This document shows, in pieces, positions 21,934 through 31,845 of a stretch of 64,000 nt of DNA. The notes under the pieces are model-generated. The model did no database searches. It was not told where the DNA came from and saw only the letters and a program-made list of their open reading frames with translations. Both the position numbers and the translations under genes were made by a program. The stretch is taken from the NCBI GenBank assembly GCA_026210745.1, contig CP110630.1, forward strand, positions 3,162,001 through 3,226,000, in the 5' to 3' direction. This DNA comes from Exobasidium rhododendri (lineage: Eukaryota; Basidiomycota; Exobasidiomycetes; Exobasidiales; Exobasidiaceae). How positions within the stretch are numbered: the stretch's first letter is position 1; each line of letters opens with the position of its first letter.

Positions 21934-24285
21934 CTAGGCTTCGGAACTGTACCTTGCGGCAAAATCTTCGGCAGGGGAGATGCGTGGACTTGCATGCAGT
22001 GCTCCTTTTGCAAAGCGCCGACCAATGGAAGAGGCCCAGTCTTCTGCTTTGACTTGACTGCGTTTGCGAGATTTGGTGGAATTCGATTGAGAATTAGACG
22101 TTCGAGCATGGGAGTGCGGGCTCCCCTGTGGTGAAGCATTAGTGGAAGTGGGACTGCCCTTTGTGTAAGAAAGCAAAGATTCCGAATGAGATGTGGTAGA
22201 AGAAGAAGAAATCGATGTGGACGTTGAAGCTGTACTGGCCACCGAGTCTCGAGTCCTGACTCCCTTGCTCTTTTGCAAAGAAGAGCTTCTACTGGGACTG
22301 ATGGGACAAGTAGATGAAGCGAGTACTTCTCGAGAAGGACTATTGCATCCCTTGAACGAACTCTTGAGCGAGGACGTGGTAGAAGCTCGTGGCCGAGTGA
22401 GAATCTGATGTGATTTGACAGTCGTGTTGCCTTCCTCTCCTTCTTCCTCGTCCACTTTACCGACTTGTGCAGCACCTGTGGCGGTAGACGAAGAAGCAAG
22501 GTATTGAAACGCACTCGAATTGATCGTGCGGATTGGTGAGACATTGCTCTTGTTAGTGTCAAAGATAGTCGCAATGTGTGGGCTCGTTCGATGACCGCTT
22601 CTGATAGTCATGACCGGCGCTTCATTTCGGTAGAGGTACTTTTCATCTCGTTTGTTCACATCCAACGCATACGGCCCCAAGCCAGAGAGTAGGTTCTCCT
22701 CCTCATCGGCCGTCATCTCGACCTCTTCAGCAACACCACATCGGAGGAATGAGTCTGGAACGTTTGGCAGTCCCATGTACCTTGACACGGGCGTGGGAGG
22801 AACTGAGGACATGCCAGAAGAAGCACCGGAGTCCGAGGTTGCAGAACCAATAGAGCCACGATGGTGGCATGATGAAGTGGGCGAGACAGCTGCAGAAGAT
22901 AGATAGTCTTCGGGCAAAGGTTGACCTGCCGATCGAGGCCATTGAGAAGAAAGCGGAGACATTGGCTGAACCTGAGATCTAGGCGACTTTCCACGATATA
23001 GTTGCAAGTTGGGAGGAATATTCTGTGGTTGTTTCAGCTGCGGATCAAGTCCTCGTATAGGTGCGCTGACTCCTCTGGGCGAATGTACTGCAGGTCGAGA
23101 AGGTCTGTTGAGAAGCGAGCTGGCATCGTGGCTAGTCGCTCTTGCCATGTCTACGGGTCGATGATGAAATTGCCGAGTTCCTGCTGCTGCTGCTGCTGCT
23201 GCTGCTGTATCGTGGCTTCCGACTCTTGCCATATTTGCCGGTCCTGCATTGCTATGTTGATGGTGAAAAGTGCGGTTACTCGTTCGAGCCCAATCGGGTA
23301 AGTTCGGAACAGGAGCAGAGGAGAGTGTAGTGTTCTTACCACTGGCAGGCATTGCATGCGACATTCCCGTCGGTGCAATTTGTCCAATGCTGAGACCATG
23401 AAGAGACCCAATACTTTCTGCTGTAGCTGCTCCACGAATAGAGCTAAGAGCCACGGCTGACCACTCTTCCTTTTGCAGTCGTCGACTCTCTCCCAACGTG
23501 TCTGCACTTCTTCTTGATCGAAGGAGTGGTCTGAGGTTCGCTGAGGCAGCTGTTCCTTCGCAATGAGATGTTGCACTTGTGGTACTCTTGAAGCGTTGAA
23601 TGTCAGATGGTCTGGGGGTGACACTTTCTGTTGTTACGCTGGGAACCGGGCTAATATAGCTACTCAAATCTAAAAAGTGGGGTTTTATCTTTGATGTCTT
23701 TGCTAATTGCGCTTTCTTCTCGGCCTCTTCTTTCGTCTTGTTCATGATTGCCCAAGCTCGCGATTCTCTTTGTGAAAGGCCAGTTTTCTGACTTAGCTTC
23801 TTGAAGATGGTGTCCAAGAATCGCTGTCGATTGCTGCTCTCCTCATTGCCATACTCCGCTCGATCACGATGTTTTGAATCGAATTCAGCAGCGGAGGAAC
23901 ATGTGAAGGATGAAATAGATCTTGCGTCATCGTCAATGGAATCGTTCTCCCAGCTTCGACTGTACTTGTGCTTGGTCGAAGATGCTGAGGAGGCCACCAT
24001 GGGTGAGGCACTTCGTTGCATTTCTCGAAGATCTTTACGACTGGACTTCGATTTCAGCGAGCGGTGCGAGTCTGCTGACTCTGCCCTAGACATTTCTGAA
24101 GATATGATGTTCTTCTGCTGATAAGAAGTAGGTGAGCTCATCAAAGTCGCATTGGATGAGTTCGGGTATGAAGCCAAAGCTTGTGTTGTCTTGGCGCCGC
24201 TTGCCTTATCCAGGTGGAAGGAACTCGTTGACATGTTTCCTCGATGTAGCGATGGTCGCAATGGGCCACAAGCAGGGGCTGACAT
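21934..24285 (-). CDS. Large low-complexity protein of unknown function (783 residues)
   Basis: I do not recognise this protein. It is one long open exon, ATG 24285 with A at -3. Most of it is Ser/Thr/Pro-rich and looks disordered. Three denser blocks stand out and are the best targets for comparison: FLDTIFKKLSQKTGLSQRES with AWAIMNKTKEEAEKKAQ (about residues 155-195), then DFLDLSSY-like text KPHFLDLSSYISPVPS, and TADEEENLLSGLGPYALDVN followed by DEKYLYRNEAPVM (about 525-560). The C-terminus has EDWASSIGRRFAKGALHASP. An eight-Ala run (about 355-365) is encoded by a CTG/GCT repeat at about 23180-23208. No membrane helix or signal peptide. Possibly a regulatory or scaffold protein of basidiomycetes. 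Confidence 0.75.
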   Translation of the reverse strand: MSAPACGPLRPSLHRGNMSTSSFHLDKASGAKTTQALASYPNSSNATLMSSPTSYQQKNIISSEMSRAESADSHRSLKSKSSRKDLREMQRSASPMVASSASSTKHKYSRSWENDSIDDDARSISSFTCSSAAEFDSKHRDRAEYGNEESSNRQRFLDTIFKKLSQKTGLSQRESRAWAIMNKTKEEAEKKAQLAKTSKIKPHFLDLSSYISPVPSVTTESVTPRPSDIQRFKSTTSATSHCEGTAASANLRPLLRSRRSADTLGESRRLQKEEWSAVALSSIRGAATAESIGSLHGLSIGQIAPTGMSHAMPASGKNTTLSSAPVPNLPDWARTSNRTFHHQHSNAGPANMARVGSHDTAAAAAAAAGTRQFHHRPVDMARATSHDASSLLNRPSRPAVHSPRGVSAPIRGLDPQLKQPQNIPPNLQLYRGKSPRSQVQPMSPLSSQWPRSAGQPLPEDYLSSAAVSPTSSCHHRGSIGSATSDSGASSGMSSVPPTPVSRYMGLPNVPDSFLRCGVAEEVEMTADEEENLLSGLGPYALDVNKRDEKYLYRNEAPVMTIRSGHRTSPHIATIFDTNKSNVSPIRTINSSAFQYLASSSTATGAAQVGKVDEEEGEEGNTTVKSHQILTRPRASTTSSLKSSFKGCNSPSREVLASSTCPISPSRSSSLQKSKGVRTRDSVASTASTSTSISSSSTTSHSESLLSYTKGSPTSTNASPQGSPHSHARTSNSQSNSTKSRKRSQVKAEDWASSIGRRFAKGALHASPRISPAEDFAARYSSEA

Positions 24286-25691
24286 ACTATGCGAATCGTT
24301 CTGAGGACGTAACGGCGGTGGTGATGATGGAAGGAGGTGTGATGGTGGTGGGGAGGGTGGTACTGTTGCTCATGGACACGATAGGGACAGAGTAGGCGCT
24401 GTGAGGGCTGACCCCGTGCTGCAACTGCTATTCTCCTCCTTTCCCCTCTGGACGAAACTTTGTTCTCAACGAAGTTTGTTTGAAGCAGCAGTGTTGATCA
24501 AGATCGAGGTGGTCAATTGAGTGGCTTGAGGTCGATTCAGTACTTCCACACAAGGGAAGTCTATCGATGCGTCTTCCCTTTAGCTAAATTGCCCTAATCC
24601 TACTTTGTTTTTTCTCCTTGAAAAGAAAGTCACGAAGTCAGAATCTGCAGCATTTAATTAAAAGGGGTGGAAAGACAGCAGCACTGCCAATGGGGCCATG
24701 AAAAGCGTGATGACTTCACATGAGGGGCCCGACGCTATTGCCGCTGATTGACCCGGTTCACTGCCCTTTTGCCCGCTACCAGTGCGTCGGTTGGTATGAC
24801 TCTTGAGTGTCCTGATAAATGCAACTACTGTACAGATCGAGGGGGGGGGGCTCTGCAGTACGTAAAAGCCCTTCCACCCGAGCCAGAGGGTTGCTACCGC
24901 GTCGATGGCCACACATTCATAAAAAGTCTCGATGATTCCTTACATTGTCTTCAGCGGTCAGCTTGCTACTACTGGCCACCCCTGGCTACTGTAGTGCTAC
25001 CGCGTGTATCTTCCCAGGTTCCCCTCCGACACTGCAGCATGCATGCACCCTTGCTAATAATTCCCCGGCCAATTAAGTGACTGACTTTCGGTATCATATC
25101 CAGGTAAATTATATGCAAGCGGACTGGTAAGGTGATTTCAGTTCTCAACAAAAATTTACCCAAGTGCCTGTAAAGCGCCGCCCCTCACTCCCTGTCCCAA
25201 GCCCGCCGCCGCTCCTTCTCCCCCTTGCTTCTTGCCTTTGAAATCGCTCTCATGCTCGACTGAGCCACGCGTCGGATCGCGTCGTAGCACGTGAATATTT
25301 AGTCGCGGCTTCCCCCTCGGCGGCGCGGGTACACTACAACGTGGATGACGGCAGGGCGGGATTAGAGTTGGATGAGAGGCGGCTGCTTCGGGATTGGATG
25401 TCGTTCCACCACGAGGGTCAGGTGGCATTGGGAATCACAGACCTGATGAGATAGCGTGAAGTTGAACTGTGCGGGGAAAGAAGCCGGGTTTGACGGCTCT
25501 CACTCAGATAGCGCCTGCAATAATAGTGTAAGGGGCAAGGAAAGTGGACGGGCAAGACATTGAAAGCGGCTTGGGCGACTGACGGCATAAAGAGCATCGT
25601 CCCTCCTCCACAAGAGAACTTTTCTTCTCACCCCACTCCTCTTTACCTCACTTGCATTCTCCCCCTCTCTCACATAAGATTAACGCATAAC
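24286..25691. promoter_or_regulatory. Long divergent upstream region of the orphan gene and malate synthase
   Basis: 1.4 kb without a supportable gene. Contains a 10-G run at 24841-24850, a GC-rich island with CACGTG at about 25285-25295, and a pyrimidine-rich leader just before the malate synthase ATG. Length fits a carbon-source-regulated promoter, but I could not point to a certain regulator site. Confidence 0.45.
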
Positions 25692-27439
25692 ATGTCTGGC
25701 GTCGAAGGAGTTCGTATCACAGGTGAGTACTGTGGACGGTGGTATAAGAGTCGACTCGGACGGTCAAGAGTGGAGTAGGAAAGGGAGGAATTGCGTTGCA
25801 TCGTGTGGATGATGATTGCGTTGGCCTCGGCTTTGCTGACACCTCTTCTTTCCAATCGACAGGAAGGGTGGAAGGTGAACACGCCAAGATCCTCACCCCC
25901 GAGGCTTGCCAATTCCTCGCTTTGCTGCACCGAAGCTTCGATGCTACTCGTCTAAACCGACTCAACAATCGAGCACTACGACAAGCTCAGTTTGACGGAG
26001 GTGCCCTCCCCGACTTCCTACCACAAACGAGACATATCCGAGAAAATCAAACGTGGAAAGCAGCCCCCCCTGCACCTGGTTTGAGAGACCGAAGAGTAGA
26101 GATCACAGGACCAGTCGACAAAAAGATGGTCATCAATGCGCTCAACTCAGGTGCATACACATACATGGCAGATTTTGAAGACTCAAATTGCCCCACCTGG
26201 GCCAACAACATGGACGGGCAAGTGAACATGAAGAACGCTATCCATCGAACGATTGACTTTACTCAAACTGATACTGGCAAGTCGTACAAGCTAAAACCTT
26301 TGGGTGAGACTGCCACTCTAATCATTCGACCTCGAGGATGGCATTTGAACGAAGAGCACTTTTTGGTAGACGGCAAACCAATCTCCGGAAGTCTATTCGA
26401 TTTCGGCCTTTACTTTTTCCACAATGCTGAAGAGTTGGTCAAAACCGGATACGGTCCCTACTTTTATCTCCCAAAGATGGAATCGCATCTAGAGGCACGT
26501 ATCTGGAACGACGTCTTCAACCTTTCACAGGACTACATCAAGATGCCTCGAGGAACGATCCGAGCAACCTGTCTGATCGAGACCATCACTGCCGTCTTTG
26601 AAATGGACGAAATCATCTACGAACTACGAGATCACTCTTCTGGCTTGAATTGTGGTCGATGGGACTACATCTTCTCGTTCATCAAACGTCAAAGATATCA
26701 CCGTGGCTCCATTCTTCCTGATCGATCAGATGTGACAATGACTGTGCCATTTATGAACTCGTACGTTGACCTGCTCATCCAGACTTGTCACAAGCGAGGT
26801 GTTGCTGCCATTGGAGGTATGGCTGCTCAAATCCCCATCAAGAACGACGAAAAGGCTAACTCAGCCTCGATGGACAAAGTTCGAGCAGACAAGCAGCGAG
26901 AAGTGGCAAAGGGTCATGATGGTACTTGGGTGGCTCATCCTGGTCTTGTTCCCATTGCGCTGGAGATCTTCAACAAAGGAATGGTCGGACCAAATCAGTA
27001 CCACGTTCGAAGAGAAGAGGTCAGCGTTTCAGCTCTTGATCTCTTGAACGCAAGCATGCCCGGTAATATCACCGAAGCAGGAGCGAAAGCCAATGTCGCC
27101 GCCTTGCTAGGATACTGCACCAATTGGTTGAATGGCGTCGGATGTGTCCCGATTGCAAACTCTATGGAAGATGCCGCCACTGGAGAGATCAGTCGATTGC
27201 TGCTTTGGCAATGGGTTTATCACAAGCAAAGTACAAAGGAAGGTACCGCCGTCACTGTTGAATACATCGACCGACTGTTGGATGACGAAGGAGCCAAGTT
27301 GCAGAAGCTGGGACCAAAGAGCGTAGACCTCGCCAAGAGGTTTATTAGGGAAGACGTTCGCGCTAAAGCACCTGCTGAATTCCTGACCTCGGAGCTTTAC
27401 CCCCACCTACCTCACAACAAGGCTCCTGCTCGTATCTAA
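25692..27439 (+). CDS. Malate synthase (class A, glyoxylate cycle)
   Basis: Exons 25692-25722 and 25863-27439; 535 residues. Condenses glyoxylate and acetyl-CoA to malate, allowing growth on acetate, ethanol or fatty acids. Class A features: [18 protein letters not shown], the metal/acid block [26 protein letters not shown] with catalytic Arg, [14 protein letters not shown], and the [12 protein letters not shown] loop. The first exon codes for only ten residues plus one base. The protein ends in ARI; malate synthases of this class commonly end in SKL or SRL for peroxisomal import, so this end is a weak or non-standard PTS1. Divergent from the orphan gene, convergent with TUP1. Confidence 0.95.
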
Positions 27440-28298
27440 TTCTAGCACTCTTATCCATCCTACTTTTGTCATCATATCTTATCAATCAATGAACATATCC
27501 GTTGTGTATATACGAAGTGCCGCATCGTCAGACTCTCAATAGGCAGTTCGATAGCATTGAGCAGAACTGGGTGCGTAGAAGTGAGTCGGGCGAATCATGC
27601 TTTCCCTTTGGGCTTTCCTCGCCCTTTCTTCGCTTTTTTCCCCCCCCCTCTCCATTCATTTATCAATATCATGGAGTGTGTACTGCATTTAAATTTCGTT
27701 GTTGTAAAGTATCACCCAATTTCAAGGCTTTGTCACATTTCCAATTGGAGTAGGGGCCAAGAAGACAAAGCAGATGAGAAAGAAAGAAGGGACGATGTTG
27801 ATTGTGGTGTCGAGAAAAAGAGAGGGACTGGGGTCACAACAAGCAGAACATAAACGAAGGAGACGAAAAGGAATGGATTAGAATGTTGTTTTACATACAT
27901 AGAGGAAGAACCGCATCCAACTCGACGATCTTGACCTCGAGGGCTTGACGAAAAGATGGACAGGCGAGCGGAGGAGATGGAGCCAGAGAGTAGGTGAGTG
28001 AGGCGAGATAAGAAGATGAAAGGCAAGAATGATAAAGGTAAAATCAAGAGTAGTAAACAGCGACGACATAGCAGCAAGAAAAGGGAAGGGATTAAAGGAT
28101 ATGCAGAAGAAGTCGCATTCGATTGAGGGTGAAGACGGGAAGCAGCGAAAAACAAGCGCGAAGATCGAATGGACAGCATAAGACGATCTTGGAGGCAATA
28201 CCCCAAATTAGGTATTCCTTACCCCCACCCCCTCCCCCTTCTAATTTTTTTGAACAAGATATTCAGGCCTTCATCTTTTCTTGCCAAGGGCGCCGACA
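27440..28298. other. Convergent 3' region of malate synthase and TUP1
   Basis: 859 bases. The plus strand is purine-rich over 27750-28140, a composition that leaves long but unconvincing open frames on the other strand. C-run at 27640-27648. No gene seen. Confidence 0.5.
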
Positions 28299-30468
28299 CT
28301 ACGTGGCCAGACGTTCATAGCTCCATATTCTGGCATTGAAGTCGCCTGATCCACTTGCCAGTAGGTTTCCAGCTGGACTTAGGTTGATGGCAATGACAGA
28401 GTTCTTGTGACCTTGGAGGACAAATTGCGCTTGCGCTGTTCTAGGATCCCAGAATTGCACGCCGCGATCTTTTGATCCAGAAGCGATCCACTGACCGTCT
28501 GGTGAACAAGAGACCGACAGAACGTAGTCTTTGTGTCCCAAAAAGGTCGTAGCACAAACGGCGTTGTGCATCTTCTCTTCGTCGGAGCCGTCGAGCTCCA
28601 ATGCTCGAACCGTGCCAGAGAGATCCCACACTTTCAACGTCTTGTCCAAGCTACCACTGACCAACGACCTGCCATCTGGCGCAAAGCTGACACTGTAAAT
28701 ACTATCCTTGTGACCTCGTAGCTTCTCCAATTGTTGACCCGTCCTAGCGTCCCAAACACGCACCAAGGTGTCTAAGGCGCCGGCCGCCACCAATCGATTA
28801 TCAGAGCTGATACTAACGCTCGTGACACCTGCCTCACTCGGGCCTGATTCCTGACCAGGAGATGTATAAAGAGTATGCAACAATTGACCACTTTCCACGT
28901 CCCAAATTCGAACGGTCTTGTCACCACTACCGCTTGCAATGATCCGACCATCTTTCGAAAAGTCAAGCGAGTAGATCTCTTGCTTGTGACCGGTGAACAT
29001 GTGCTTTACCTTTTTTGTTGCGATGTTCCAAATTCGAATCTGTCGATCTTCTGCTCCGGTGGCGAGGTAACGTCCGTCCGGTGAGAAGCAGACGGACCGA
29101 ATGTATAGATCGCCCTTGTGATTCGGCGGCTGATCCGTCAGAACGCAAGTCTTTGCACCGGTCTTCGTGTCGTAAATCTGTGCACTCTTGTTGCATCCAG
29201 TGGCTAAGTACTTGCCATCAGGTGAAAATCGAACACAGCAAACGACGCTTTCGTGCATCAACGTGTGGACTAAGTTCACATCCAAGGTGCGCTTGATCTT
29301 GGGATTGAAGATGGCCCACCAATCGCTTCCTTCCTTTTTAAGATCTTTGGGAACTTCCTCCGGATCCATCTCACTCAGATTAGCCAGACTAGTGTTGCCC
29401 GCTACAGCTGCTGCATTAATACTAGCCGAAGATTCGTGCGAAGAGAAGGCTGGTTGAGCATGTGAAGGATAAGGGGATGGTGCCGTCGATTCTTTCTTCG
29501 TCATTGCTTGTCTGCCTTCTCTTTCTCGATCCATCATGGGACTAGAAGGTCCACCGGGATATCGACCTTCCCTGTCTCTTTCTTCCATTCGAATCCTTTT
29601 TGGTCCAGCTCCTTCTCCACCATTGTTGGGTCCTCTCTCACGATCGTAGCCATTTCTGTAAGAATCATGGGCACCTGGAGGTGCTCCAAATGGTGCAGTC
29701 GTTCCGCTTCCACTGGTGCCAGACTTTGAACCTCCCGCCGCGATTGGTGGTGGCCCTGTGTTGGATGCAGTCGGCAAGTGAGGCGGTCCTACTGGTCCTC
29801 CTTGACCACCGGCTCCTCCTTCGTGAGCGCGAGAGTCAAGAATTAGTCGAAGTCTTTTGATTTCTTCTTCGTACCTGCCCAAAAGTTCAGATCAGTAAGT
29901 AGAGGTACTATAATTCTCATCTCATTCTAAAGGTCATTCTTCTTTTACGAATGAAGTAACTTACTGCTGCGCCATTTGTGAATGTCTTGTCTCTAGATCC
30001 ATGATGTGCTGTTGCATCATTTGTACTTCGTTGACCTGTTGACCAACTGAACAATTTACGGATGCATTAGCTCACCCTTTCCTACTCTTTAGGGAGATCC
30101 TACATGATTTCTCACTACTCACTTCTATGCTCAAATTCGTCTCTTTGTACTTTGAGTGTGGCTGCATCATTGCCCACTAAATCGAATTCTTGCCGCACAA
30201 AGTCCAAAAGGTCTGCCAATCGAGCAGCCGAGGCAGATGAAGGGGCAGCACCGACCGACGCTGGACCGTTTCCCACATTTGGACCCCCCAAAGGACCTCC
30301 CGGACCAGCATTGGAAGATGAGACTTGAGACATGGCAGGACCTCCATTCGAAGCTGCACCAGAGCCAGAATTCACGCCTGGTCCGGTATTGGGCGGTGGA
30401 GGAGGACCGGAGCTAGAAGGGCCCGACGCTCCTCCTGCTGGGACAAGCGAACGATGATTGGCGTACAT
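28299..30468 (-). CDS. TUP1: General transcriptional co-repressor Tup1
   Basis: Exons 30123-30468, 29965-30046 and 28299-29874; 667 residues. N-terminal tetramerisation helix (RLADLLDFVRQEFDLVGND, then VQMMQQHIMDLETRH and QQYEEEIKRLRLI across two introns), a Gly/Ser/Pro linker, and a seven-blade WD40 propeller from about residue 330. Blade text such as SVCFSPDGRYLATGAEDRQI, GSGDKTVRIWD and SKDRGVQFWDPR is typical of Tup1. With Ssn6/Cyc8 it represses glucose-, oxygen- and mating-type-regulated genes. Unlike yeast Tup1, the extreme N-terminus has a Gly/Pro/Ser-rich leader of about 75 residues before the helix. The middle exon encodes only 27 residues of the helix. Confidence 0.95.
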
Positions 30469-31845
30469 GCTAACCGCGCGCGCGTCTTAGACCACTCTTT
30501 GCTTATGGCTACCGTTGCTGATCGAAAGAAGGAGAGGAGAAGGAGAGAGACCCTGGCTACAGTGGAGCGATGGATGCTAGGCTCGAGCGTACGATAGACG
30601 ATGTGTCGTATGAGCAGAAGCCGGCGAATGAGCTCCCGACAGGATAGGTGTCCTCCCTTACTTGCTTACAAGCAAGATGTCGATCCACAGCGAAGGAAAG
30701 AGGTGCAATTCGCTTTGCAGTCTTGTGAAGTGGGACAATCGTGTGTGCATCCACTCTGTCAAGCTGCCAGATGGATCTTCAGCAACAAAATTGGGGACAA
30801 CGGATCGAGATACGTCGCGTTTGAGATGGCGACAGCGGTAATCAAACTTGGAAAATAGAAAGTGGAAAAAGAGAGAAAAGAAGAAGTTAGGCGGGCGAGA
30901 AGGCGCCAAGAGGGTAATTAAGCCTGTACGCTCGTTTCTACGATTTAATTCTGAGCCACACCACCGCTGCTGCTGCCACATCTTTTACCGCCCACCTCCA
31001 TTCAGACTGACCGGATCAATTTCAAGGCCCGCCGCGCGCGTTTTAGCTGCTCGGCTTTTCTTACGCAGACTAAGGAGCTCAATCTGTCTGGATACGTCCA
31101 TCATCTACATCGTATCTACTTTTTACCTCCTAGTCTATATGCTCTAACTCAAATAAATTCTATCAAACCTCGCAAGTACGCGATTGCGCGGACAACTCTG
31201 CCTGTCTTCCACGTGGGTGGGATTTATGCTCTGCTGACCACGCACAGCAAGGTACGGTACCGTAAGGGCACTCGCTCTTCACTTGTTTGTCTGCAAGATT
31301 AGAGACAGCACACGAATGCCGTTGCCCTGTCTGCAAGAATGTTATGACAACGTTCATTGTTGGCCAGCTCAGTCTGTTATTAGATACTCGTATATCGTCA
31401 TCACTCTTCCGATTCGTCTCCTCCCGAGGCTTTTCTTGACAGCTCGGTTCTAGATGATCTTCGACGACTTCGATCGAGCGAGATTATGCTATACCTAGTC
31501 CCACTGCTCCTGACACGTAAGAATGCGCGTGCTGGCGTCACGTGGCATCGAATCTTTCCTTCGCCCCCGCTTAGCGTCCTCAGCCCTTACCACGTATGTG
31601 TCTTCTAATCGACTCGCGGAGACAATATCATCCTCACCGTGCGGCTTCAGCGAGTTCTCGTTCCTCCTGATTAGTCCTATTTCTAGACAGTAGAAGAGGT
31701 CAGGAGAACCACATAAAGTGTGTAACATCCCTCTCTCGCCATATTAGGTGCTCGCTCGTCACTACAAAGGAGACATCAAATCTTAGGGGAGGAAATATAA
31801 TTTCAGAATACACAGGCCATCTCTGACGACAGTAATTTCGCCGTC
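30469..31845. promoter_or_regulatory. Divergent upstream region TUP1/SEC24
   Basis: 1.38 kb with no gene that I can support. AT-rich TATAATT lies near 31796-31802, about 45 bases upstream of the SEC24 ATG. GC-rich alternating CGCGCG patches near 30475-30485 and 31032-31042. Confidence 0.45.

Noticed and set aside
21858-22574. 238-codon minus-strand frame
   Set aside because: Overlaps the 783-residue gene on the same strand in another frame; Arg/Leu/Pro composition typical of a shadow of Ser-rich codons.
27733-28206. 157-codon minus-strand frame in the malate synthase-TUP1 spacer
   Set aside because: Ser/Leu/Phe-rich because of a purine-biased stretch; starts lack context and no family resemblance.
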